A DNA stretch of 7,341 bases from AC-52 sp044870295 (GTDB taxonomy: Bacteria; Actinomycetota; UBA4738): contig JBIOYQ010000005.1 of NCBI GenBank assembly GCA_044870295.1, forward strand, positions 1 through 7,341, in the 5' to 3' direction. The stretch's first letter is position 1. Each line of letters starts with the position of its first letter. The notes below the pieces were generated by a model. The model did no database searches, was not told the origin of the DNA, and worked only from the letters and a program-made list of their open reading frames with translations. Shown in pieces: positions 1-6,218 of the stretch. The translations under genes and the position numbers were made by a program.

Positions 1-735
1 TCGCCCTTCGTGCGGTATCAGGTCAATGACCTGGCCCGGCGCGACTCCGTCGGGCAAGTCGACGAAATCAACGGCATTGCCCGTCGCACACGGAACACGC
101 CGACCATCCTCAAGGAGGAGCGTGAAAAAGCATCCTCCCATGGCCGACTCGCCTGCTCGGTACATCTTGTTCGCGACGCTCGCCGGCAGACGCTTCGGAC
201 TCTCTCGAATCTCAACGACATCGGTGATCGCGACCATCTGCTTGCCGGAATCGTGCTGGGGCCAGATGCCCCACATCCGAATGTATGGGTCGGCCTCGAC
301 CAGGTACACGCAGTCCAGGGTCCTGCCGCTTCGGAGAACAACGGTACATGGTCGATATTGGAGCCAAGCATCGGTCGTAGCTTCGATGCGTTCGAGTTGT
401 TGCATGAGTTCCGGCGGAATCGCCGGGGTGATCGCCAACATCACCCGGTCGAGAGCCTCCCGCTCGGCCGTACTCGTCCCTTCGGGGACCACGTGGTGAG
501 GGAGCCAGGCCTCAAACTCTTCGCGCGCGACCTCGAGGACATCCGCGTCAGCCGTGGGATTGTCTGTCTCCGTCGACAGGATCGGAATGGTCGGCTCCAT
601 CGACCATCGAAATCGAGGCGGTGCCGTGAAGGGCCGTACCCACAGGGAGTCCGGACCGACCGCAAGCACTTTCATGAATCTGACTGTCCCAGGTGGACGT
701 CCCAAGGCATAAAGGTGGCCAGCCAGAATGGGCAT
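1..735 (-). CDS. Unrecognised protein, C-terminus cut by the window edge
   Basis: An open frame of 245 codons runs from an ATG at 735 to base 1 without a stop, so the 3' end lies outside the window. I do not recognise the family. The product looks like a soluble cytoplasmic protein: no signal peptide or membrane segment is visible. Residues 1-45 include a plausible beta-rich start (LYALGRPPGTVRFMKVLAVG). Residues 60-125 are acidic and probably helical. Residues 128-245 are strand-rich, with a motif T-x-x-L-x-x-G-R-x-x-x-C occurring twice (T131-C142 and T205-C216), suggesting two related small beta units. Start choice: an in-frame stop lies just upstream at 753-751, leaving GTG 741, ATG 735 and ATG 675. 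The protein-like stretch between 735 and 675 favours the upstream pair. No well-spaced Shine-Dalgarno sequence precedes any of them. G/C at third positions is about two thirds by hand count, lower than in dnaE. It follows the nuclease gene by 38 bp on the same strand, so co-transcription is possible. Confidence 0.75.
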   Translation of the reverse strand, partial: MPILAGHLYALGRPPGTVRFMKVLAVGPDSLWVRPFTAPPRFRWSMEPTIPILSTETDNPTADADVLEVAREEFEAWLPHHVVPEGTSTAEREALDRVMLAITPAIPPELMQQLERIEATTDAWLQYRPCTVVLRSGRTLDCVYLVEADPYIRMWGIWPQHDSGKQMVAITDVVEIRESPKRLPASVANKMYRAGESAMGGCFFTLLLEDGRRVPCATGNAVDFVDLPDGVAPGQVIDLIPHEGR

Positions 736-740
736 CTCCA

Positions 741-753
741 CCGCAACATTCTA
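741..753 (-). promoter_or_regulatory. Possible -10 element of a leaderless transcript for the left-edge gene
   Basis: On the minus strand TAGAAT (753-748) matches the TATAAT -10 consensus at five of six positions. It is followed by six bases and then a GTG at 741, the place where transcription would be expected to begin. That GTG is in frame with ATG 735. Leaderless mRNAs starting at ATG or GTG are common in Actinobacteria, and this gene lacks a good ribosome binding site. No convincing -35 element is visible; the region where it would lie overlaps the stop codon of the upstream nuclease gene. This is inference from spacing alone. Confidence 0.3.
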
Positions 754-773
754 GGTAGGCCGAATTGACGGAC

Positions 774-1901
774 TCAGCGGCGACTGCGCGCGGGGTCCTT
801 CAGGTACAGGGAGTACTGGGTCCGGACCTCTTCGCGCGAAGAAAGCAGCGCGTCCTCGACGTCCGGCGGCAGTCGCCGGCTCTCGATGAGTGCCGTGAGC
901 TTCTTGGGATCGATCGACAGCACCTGCTCCCACAGGCCGAGCGGTTCGAGGACGTGCCGGATCCCCATCGGGTCGGGCGCGGTCACGTGCACCGGACGGC
1001 GGTCGACGGCCGAACCGTCGGAGCCGTACAACCGGCGGTACCCATGCTCCTCGCAGAACGCGTTGATCAGGCCCCGCAGCTCCTCCAGGCGCCGGTAGCG
1101 CTCCCAGTCCTCGCGCTTGAGCGAGATCCACTCGTCGACCAGCTCCGTCATCTTGGGAGCCGGGTCTCCCTGCTCCTTCTCGTACTTGTGCCGGTACAAC
1201 GGGCACACCTGCTGGAAGTCGCACCAGTCGCACAGCGGGTTCTGCCGCGGCTCGAACATGCCCGCGGCGATGCGTTCGGCCACGGTGGCGATTCGGCGCC
1301 GCAGGTCGTCGGCGTCGGCCTGGGTGCGGAAGGTGGTCATGCGCTGACCCGGCAGGAGGTAGTAGAGGGTCAGGCGCTCGGGCTCGATGCCCCAGATCTC
1401 CCGCGCGGCCAGGTAGTACAGCGAGAGCTGGAGGTCGCGGTCGACCGCGGCCTGCGGCGGCAGCCGGCGGTTCGTCTTATAGTCGATGATCTCGTAGCCA
1501 CCGCCGGGGATGCGGTCCATCCGGTCGATCATGCCGGCCAGTTGCACGCCCTCGACCTCGACGGTGAACCGGAACTCGAGCGCGGCCGGGATCCGGAACG
1601 CATCGGCGTTCACTCGGTGGTACTCGGACAGGATCTGCCGGGCGTGGTCCAGGTACAGGCGTTCCTCGGACTCGTCCATGAACCCATCGCTGGTCCATTC
1701 GTCCTCGAGCATCTCGAACAGGTCGTCCACGGACGGCGGGACCGGCACCGGCCGGTTATGGAAGCGGTGCAAGGTCCGGTGCAGGACGTCGCCGAAGGAC
1801 AGCGCGGGGGAGCTGGAGGTGGGGAGGCGCTCCTCGTACTGGAACCGGTACTTGGCCGGACAGGTCTCGTAGGTGTTGATGGAGGAGTAGGACAGCTTCA
1901 T
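774..1901 (-). CDS. RecB/Cas4-like PD-(D/E)XK nuclease with predicted 4Fe-4S cluster
   Basis: Complete 375-residue protein predicted to be a metal-dependent DNA nuclease of the PD-(D/E)XK superfamily (RecB C-terminal/Cas4/AddB-like), acting in DNA repair or end processing in the cytoplasm. The N-terminus LSYSSINTYETCPAKYRF (3-20) is the family signature. H41 in GDVLH, D126 in GMIDRMD, and D140 with K142 in IIDYKTN form the expected active site. QLSLYYLAA (158-166) matches the helical motif after it. C14 together with C224, C227 and C233 (CDWC, then VCP) match the one-plus-three cysteine pattern of the Fe-S staple in Cas4 and AddB. Residues from about 237 to 375 form an extension beyond the cluster: charged and probably helical near 245-290, then a YRRLYGSDGS stretch, then a mixed tail. 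No helicase domain is present, so this is not RecB itself. The ATG at 1901 has AAGGGAG (1919-1913) 11 bases upstream. It is divergent from dnaE, and the next gene on the same strand starts 38 bp after it. The precise physiological role and polarity cannot be read from sequence. Confidence 0.9.
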   Translation of the reverse strand: MKLSYSSINTYETCPAKYRFQYEERLPTSSSPALSFGDVLHRTLHRFHNRPVPVPPSVDDLFEMLEDEWTSDGFMDESEERLYLDHARQILSEYHRVNADAFRIPAALEFRFTVEVEGVQLAGMIDRMDRIPGGGYEIIDYKTNRRLPPQAAVDRDLQLSLYYLAAREIWGIEPERLTLYYLLPGQRMTTFRTQADADDLRRRIATVAERIAAGMFEPRQNPLCDWCDFQQVCPLYRHKYEKEQGDPAPKMTELVDEWISLKREDWERYRRLEELRGLINAFCEEHGYRRLYGSDGSAVDRRPVHVTAPDPMGIRHVLEPLGLWEQVLSIDPKKLTALIESRRLPPDVEDALLSSREEVRTQYSLYLKDPARSRR

Positions 1902-1936
1902 GCGCGGAGTGGCTCCCTTGACCGCTGCTCTGCCGG

Positions 1937-1966
1937 AGTGTAACGTTCGGGCCGTCGGAATTACAA
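1937..1966 (-). promoter_or_regulatory. Predicted promoter of the nuclease gene
   Basis: On the minus strand TTGTAA (1966-1961) resembles a -35 box (four of six to TTGACA) and TACACT (1942-1937) a -10 box (four of six to TATAAT), separated by 18 bases. Transcription would start near 1930, about 30 bases ahead of the ATG at 1901 and just upstream of its Shine-Dalgarno sequence. The assignment rests on consensus similarity and position only. Confidence 0.35.
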
Positions 1967-1975
1967 GGATGTAAC
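1939..1975. repeat. TGTAA half-site cluster with a TTACA-N4-TGTAA palindrome
   Basis: TGTAAC occurs at 1939-1944 and again at 1970-1975, 31 bp apart (about three helical turns). The inverted copy TTACA at 1961-1965 forms a perfect 5-bp palindrome with the second site across four bases (AGGA). The sites overlap both boxes of the predicted nuclease promoter, which is where a repressor would bind. They sit in the only AT-rich patch of the region. The cognate regulator is unknown, and short AT-rich matches can arise by chance. Confidence 0.35.
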
Positions 1976-1976
1976 T

Positions 1977-1996
1977 TTATCCCCAGGTTTTCCACC
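1977..1996 (+). promoter_or_regulatory. Two DnaA-box-like sequences upstream of dnaE
   Basis: TTATCCCCA (1977-1985) matches the DnaA box TTATCCACA at eight of nine positions, and TTTTCCACC (1988-1996) matches at seven of nine. They lie in the same orientation, 11 bp apart, about one helical turn, some 60-75 bp before the dnaE start. DnaA is known to act as a transcription factor on replication genes in several bacteria. Whether it binds here is inference; neither site is a perfect box, and this is not an origin-like cluster. Confidence 0.3.
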
Positions 1997-2000
1997 GGCC

Positions 2001-2021
2001 CGGGCGACCTCCCTCCGCCCG
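2001..2021 (+). promoter_or_regulatory. GC hairpin in the dnaE leader
   Basis: CGGGCG (2001-2006) and CGCCCG (2016-2021) form a perfect 6-bp stem with a nine-base loop, ACCTCCCTC. The loop carries CCTCC, the complement of a consensus Shine-Dalgarno sequence. The hairpin ends 31 bases before the dnaE ATG. There is no T-tract, so it does not look like a terminator. It could shape the mRNA leader or simply reflect high GC. Confidence 0.25.
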
Positions 2022-2052
2022 AGCCCGCGGATGCCCGTAAGGTCGATGGCGA

Positions 2053-5000
2053 ATGGCTTCGAAGAGCTTCGTCCACCTTCACACGCACAGCGAGTACTCG
2101 CTCCTCGACGGGGCCTCACGTCTGGACGAGCTGTGCGCCACCGCGGCATCGATGGAGATGCCGGCCATCGCCATCACCGACCACGGGGCCATGTTCGGTG
2201 TCCTCGACTTCTACCAGGCGGCGGTGCGCCACGGGATCAAGCCGATCATCGGGGTCGAGGCGTACGTGGCGCCGGGATCGCGGTTCGAGCGGACCCCCGG
2301 TGAGAACGAGGAGAAGTACCGCCACCTGACCCTGCTGGCCAGGAACCAGACCGGCTACCGCAACCTCCTCACCATCGTCTCCGACGCCAGCATCGAGGGC
2401 TTCTACCACCGGCCGCGCACGGACAAGGCGTTCCTGGCCGAGCACGCCGAGGGGATCGTGGCGCTGTCCGGATGCCTGGCCTCGGAGACGGCTCGTCTCC
2501 TCGTGGCCGGTCAGGAGCGGAAGGCGCGCGAGGTGGTAGGGCAGTACGCGGACATCTTCGGCCCGGGCGGGTTCTACCTCGAGCTGCAGGACCACGGCCT
2601 GGCCGATCAGCGTCGAGTCAACCCGATGCTGCTCGAGCTGTCTCGGGCCACCGGCGTCCCTGTGGCCGCCACGAACGACATCCACTACACGCAGCAGGAC
2701 CACGCCAGGCCCCACGACGTGCTGCTGTGCATCCAGCAGCAGAAGGTGCTGACCGACACGAACCGGCTGAAGTTCGATACCGATGAGTTCTTCCTGAAGA
2801 CCCCAGAGGCCATGCGTCAGGTGTTCGGCGGGCTCGAGGAGGCGTGCGACGCCACGCTGGAGATCGCCGACGCCTGCGAGCTGGAGCTGTCCTTCGGCGA
2901 GCTGCACCTCCCGCGGTTCGACCCCCCCGGTGGGAAGGGTCTGGACGAGTACCTCCGCGATCTGGTGTACGAAGGCGCCGCCCGACGGTACGAACCCGTC
3001 ACGGACGAGGTGCGGGCGCGCATCGAGGACGAGCTGTCCGTGATCACCCGCATGGGGTTCTCCGGCTACTTCCTGATCGTGTGGGACCTCATCCGGTTCG
3101 CCCGCCAGCACGGCATCCGGGTGGGGCCGGGCCGGGGGTCGGCCGCCGGCTCGGTGGTGAGCTACTGCCTGCAGATCACGGACCTCGATCCGCTGCGCTA
3201 TGGGCTCATCTTCGAACGCTTCCTCAACCCGGAGCGCAAGCAGATGCCGGACATCGACATGGACTTCGACGAGCGCCGGCGGGACGAGGTCATCCGGTAC
3301 GTGGCGTCGAAGTACGGCGCCGATCACGTCGCGCAGATCATCACGTTCCAGACCATCAAGGGGAAGCAGGGCATCCGCGACGCCGCGCGGGTCCTGGGGT
3401 TCCCGGCCATGTTCGGGGATCGCCTCTGCAAGATGTATCCGGGCGCGGTGCTGGGCCGCGAGTTCACCATCGAGAAGGCCCTGGAGATGTCGCCCGAGCT
3501 CAAGGAGGCCTACCGATCAGAGCCCGAGGCGAAGGAGGTCATCGACACGGCCCGGGCGTTGGAGGGTCTGCGCCGCGAGGACAGCGTCCACGCCGCGGGA
3601 GTGGTGATCGGCGACGCCCCCTTGGTGAACTACCTGCCGCTCAAACTCTCGAAGGATTCTCGCGACGACTCGCGGAGGATCGTGACCCAGTTCGACATGC
3701 ACGGGGTGGAGAAGCTCGGGCTCCTCAAGATGGACTTCCTCGGGCTGCGGAACCTCTCGGTGATCGAGGACACGGTGACGCTGCTCAGGGATGCGGGCGT
3801 CCACCTGGACATCGACCACGTGCCGCTGGACGACAGGCCCACGTACGAGATGCTCCAGCGTGGAGACACCAACGCCGTGTTCCAGCTGGAGTCGCCGGGG
3901 ATGCGGCAGCTCATCCATACGCTGGTGCCCGACCGGTTCGAGGACCTCATGGCGTTGGTGGCGCTGTACCGGCCGGGCCTGCTGTCCATGGGCCAGCACA
4001 TCGAGTACGCGGAGCGAAAGCACAACCGCAAGCCGGTGACGTTCCCGCATGACTCGCTGCGGGAGATCCTCGAAGGGACGTACGGCATCATCGTCTACCA
4101 GGAGCAGGTCCTGCAGATCGCCGTGCGGATGGCCGGCTACACGCTGGGGGAAGCGGACCTGCTGCGCAAGGCCATGGGCAAGAAGATCCGCGAGATCCTG
4201 ATCCCGCACCGCGAGCAGTTCGTCCGGGGGGCCATCGACCGCGGGTACTCGGACCGGCTGGCCAACGACATCTTCGACCTGATCACCCCGTTCGCCGACT
4301 ACGGCTTCAACGCCGCCCACGCCTGCGCGTACGCCTACGTGGCCTACCAGACCGCGTACCTCAAGGCCCACCATCCGGTGGAGTACATGTCGGCGCTGCT
4401 GACCAGCGTGCGCGACGACAAGGACAAGAAGCCCTTCTATCTCAACGCCGCGCGCCTGATGGGCCTGCGAGTGCTCCCGCCGGACGTCAACCGGTCCCAG
4501 ACCTACTTCACGCCCACGGAGGGCGAGGTTCGGTACGGCCTGGCGGCGGTGCGGAACGTGGGGGAGGGAGTGGTCGCTCAGATCATGGGCGCCCGGCAGG
4601 AGGGAGGCCCGTTCGAGTCGTTCACCGACTTCTGCCGTCGGGTCGATCCCGGGGTCCTGAACAAGAAGTGCCTGGAGAGCCTCGTGCTGGCGGGGGCGTT
4701 CGACTCACTGGGCTACACCCGGAGAGGTCTGTTCGAGGGCTACGCGAAGATCGTCGAACCGGTCCTGTCCGACCGCCGGGCCGAAGCCACGGGTCAGGAG
4801 TCCTTCTTCGGAGGCGGGGTGGCGCCGGCGCTGGACATCGACGAAGCCGTCCTGGCCGGCGCGGAGTTCGAGAAGCAGGAGTTCCTGCGCTTCGAGAAGG
4901 AGATGCTCGGCCAGTACGTGACCGACCATCCATTGCTGGCCATCCGGGATCGCCTGGCCCACCAGACCGATCTGGAGATCTCCGAGGTGTCCGCGCTGGG

Positions 5001-5568
5001 GGATGGCGACGTCGTTCGGGTGGCCGGGATCGTGGCGGCCATCGGCCGCCGGTACACGAAGCGTGGCGAGCCCTATGCGCTGTTCCGGCTGGAGGACCTC
5101 ACCGGAGGGATCGGCATCGTGGCGTTCCCCTCCGTGTACGACGCCGTGGCCCGCCTGCTCGAGCCGGACAGCATCGTGCTGGTCAAGGGGCGAGCCGACC
5201 TGCGCGGGCGCGAGCTGCAGCTCGTGGCGCTGGAGATCTCCGAACCGATCATCACTGGCCCCGCCGGCGACGGCGAGGTCGGCGTGAGGACCTCCGGCGC
5301 GAACGGCAAGGCCGACCCGCTCATGGTTGACCTCTCGCCGTCGACGTGCACCGACGGCCTGATCGCCCGGATGAAGGAGCTCTTGGCCATGCACCCGGGG
5401 AACTTGCCGGTGGTGTTCCAACTGGTCGATGACGGCGAGGTCACCCGGCTGCGGCTCGGCGACGCATTCCGGGTCGACGGCTCGGCAGCTCTGCTGTCCG
5501 AGCTGCGCCGGCTGGTCGGATGGCACGCGGTCCGGTTGGCCGAGGACGCCAGTTTGGTCCGGTCCTGA
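2053..5568 (+). CDS. dnaE: DNA polymerase III alpha subunit, DnaE1-type replicase
   Basis: Complete 1171-residue catalytic subunit of the chromosomal replicase, polymerising DNA in the Pol III holoenzyme together with the beta clamp and clamp loader. The N-terminal PHP domain (about 5-215) keeps all nine residues expected to ligate metals: H8, H10, D19, H44, E69, H91, C141, D209 and H211. This suits an active proofreading exonuclease like that reported for mycobacterial DnaE1. The C-family polymerase core follows, with GPGRGSAAGS (358-367), the catalytic pair D400 and D402 in PDIDMDF, and the third aspartate D561 in KMDFLGLR. QESFF (915-919) fits the beta-clamp-binding motif position. Residues 985-1062 form the OB-fold, followed by a C-terminal domain probably for clamp-loader contact. 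The length agrees with E. coli and mycobacterial DnaE; there is no intein or frameshift. Start: ATG 2053 has AAGG ten bases upstream, and an in-frame TAA at 2038 leaves little room for extension. Out-of-frame ATGs occur at 2031 and 2046. It is divergent from the nuclease gene and convergent with the next gene. Confidence 0.98.
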   Translation: MASKSFVHLHTHSEYSLLDGASRLDELCATAASMEMPAIAITDHGAMFGVLDFYQAAVRHGIKPIIGVEAYVAPGSRFERTPGENEEKYRHLTLLARNQTGYRNLLTIVSDASIEGFYHRPRTDKAFLAEHAEGIVALSGCLASETARLLVAGQERKAREVVGQYADIFGPGGFYLELQDHGLADQRRVNPMLLELSRATGVPVAATNDIHYTQQDHARPHDVLLCIQQQKVLTDTNRLKFDTDEFFLKTPEAMRQVFGGLEEACDATLEIADACELELSFGELHLPRFDPPGGKGLDEYLRDLVYEGAARRYEPVTDEVRARIEDELSVITRMGFSGYFLIVWDLIRFARQHGIRVGPGRGSAAGSVVSYCLQITDLDPLRYGLIFERFLNPERKQMPDIDMDFDERRRDEVIRYVASKYGADHVAQIITFQTIKGKQGIRDAARVLGFPAMFGDRLCKMYPGAVLGREFTIEKALEMSPELKEAYRSEPEAKEVIDTARALEGLRREDSVHAAGVVIGDAPLVNYLPLKLSKDSRDDSRRIVTQFDMHGVEKLGLLKMDFLGLRNLSVIEDTVTLLRDAGVHLDIDHVPLDDRPTYEMLQRGDTNAVFQLESPGMRQLIHTLVPDRFEDLMALVALYRPGLLSMGQHIEYAERKHNRKPVTFPHDSLREILEGTYGIIVYQEQVLQIAVRMAGYTLGEADLLRKAMGKKIREILIPHREQFVRGAIDRGYSDRLANDIFDLITPFADYGFNAAHACAYAYVAYQTAYLKAHHPVEYMSALLTSVRDDKDKKPFYLNAARLMGLRVLPPDVNRSQTYFTPTEGEVRYGLAAVRNVGEGVVAQIMGARQEGGPFESFTDFCRRVDPGVLNKKCLESLVLAGAFDSLGYTRRGLFEGYAKIVEPVLSDRRAEATGQESFFGGGVAPALDIDEAVLAGAEFEKQEFLRFEKEMLGQYVTDHPLLAIRDRLAHQTDLEISEVSALGDGDVVRVAGIVAAIGRRYTKRGEPYALFRLEDLTGGIGIVAFPSVYDAVARLLEPDSIVLVKGRADLRGRELQLVALEISEPIITGPAGDGEVGVRTSGANGKADPLMVDLSPSTCTDGLIARMKELLAMHPGNLPVVFQLVDDGEVTRLRLGDAFRVDGSAALLSELRRLVGWHAVRLAEDASLVRS

Positions 5569-5609
5569 TCAGCGGTCTGAGGCGCGACGCTCTGGATCCG
5601 ACCGACGCG

Positions 5610-6050
5610 TCATGCCCCGCGGCACTTCACCAGTCGCACCAGGGTGCCGGGGTGACGCGACGTGCCCTCGTGGATGGTGACTTCGTCGACCAGGGCCATC
5701 ATCAGGGGGATACCGTGTCCGCCCTGGCCCTCCACCTCCGACATCCGCACCCGTTTCTTGAACACGCCCTGGTCGCGGATCTCCACTTCCACGCACTCGC
5801 CTCGCTGCGCCCACCGCAGGCGGATCTCGGGCGTGGTGGTGTGGATGATGGAGTTCGCCGCGGCCTCCGACACGGCGAGGAGGAGGTCGTTGGTCATCGC
5901 CTCCGAGAACGCTGCCACGGCGGCTCGGTTCCGGACGAATTGTCGGATCTCGAACAGAGCCGAGGGATGCGCCCGGAACGCGGCGCCGTCTGGCACCACA
6001 GCATGGTCGCTGGTTGCCATCGGTCCGACCGGGGACGATACGTCCGCCAC
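5610..6050 (-). CDS. RsbW-like ATP-binding protein (anti-sigma factor or serine kinase family)
   Basis: A 146-residue protein with the GHKL ATPase fold of the HATPase_c_2/RsbW group, cytoplasmic single-domain proteins that typically bind and inhibit a sigma factor or phosphorylate an anti-sigma antagonist (STAS) protein. The N-box is LLLAVSEAAANSIIH (56-70) with E62 and N66. The G1 region is D93-Q-G95-V, where the usual second glycine of D-x-G-x-G is absent. The G2 region is GGHGIPLM (110-117), followed by the family-typical LVDEV and a final strand (TLVRLVKC). No sigma factor or antagonist gene is adjacent, so the partner is unknown. Start: GTG 6050 gives 146 residues, while an in-frame ATG at 6020 gives 136; neither has a strong Shine-Dalgarno sequence (only CAGG six bases before the GTG). 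The conserved fold begins after both, so the choice does not alter function. It is convergent with dnaE, 41 bp away, and divergent from the binding-protein gene. Confidence 0.88.
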   Translation of the reverse strand: MADVSSPVGPMATSDHAVVPDGAAFRAHPSALFEIRQFVRNRAAVAAFSEAMTNDLLLAVSEAAANSIIHTTTPEIRLRWAQRGECVEVEIRDQGVFKKRVRMSEVEGQGGHGIPLMMALVDEVTIHEGTSRHPGTLVRLVKCRGA

Positions 6051-6188
6051 CGCGGGCCTGCAAACCGACCTACGGCCGATCCGTCACGTCCGTTCCAACC
6101 CTCCCGGGCCGCTGGTCTCGTACATCAAGTGAAAGGGGCCCCGAATGCCTGCGTTGCACCCGCTGACCTGGAGTTTCGCTGCTGGATG

Positions 6189-6197
6189 TGGTATTAG
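6189..6197 (+). promoter_or_regulatory. Possible extended -10 promoter of the binding-protein gene
   Basis: TGGTATTAG carries a TG extension followed by TATTAG, which matches TATAAT at four of six positions. It is one of the few AT-containing stretches between the two genes. No good -35 box is found at normal spacing; TTGCAC at 6154-6159 is too far upstream at 32 bases. Transcription from here would give a leader of roughly 90 bases holding both hairpins. Confidence 0.25.
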
Positions 6198-6218
6198 GTG
6201 CCCGAGTCGAAAGGGGGG

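Noticed and set aside
10..768. Long plus-strand open frame of 252 codons at the left edge
   Set aside because: Its translation is rich in R, H and G with no domain-like pattern, and it lies opposite the minus-strand frame, which reads as a much more convincing protein with hydrophobic periodicity and a repeated motif.
774..1901. Nuclease considered as a CRISPR-associated Cas4
   Set aside because: No repeat array or other cas gene is present in the window; stand-alone Cas4/RecB-like nucleases are widespread in bacteria.
765..1943. Plus-strand open frame of 392 codons over the nuclease gene
   Set aside because: It is an antisense shadow: the minus strand encodes all PD-(D/E)XK and Fe-S motifs, and the plus-strand product shows only the low-complexity V/L/R/G/H pattern typical of high-GC antisense frames.
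1946..1960. TTC-N9-GAA inverted repeat considered as a LexA (SOS) box
   Set aside because: Actinobacterial LexA boxes have GAAC-N4-GTTC geometry. This repeat has the wrong orientation and spacing, and its arms mismatch when extended.
2922..2935. Run of seven C in dnaE considered as a slippage or programmed frameshift site
   Set aside because: The reading frame continues uninterrupted through conserved sequence on both sides, and there is no slippery-site heptamer with downstream structure that would suggest recoding.
2116..4374. Long minus-strand open frames antisense to dnaE (403 and 285 codons)
   Set aside because: Antisense frames stay open in high-GC genes because of G/C-ending codons. 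They have no ribosome site or recognisable domain, and dnaE is unambiguous.
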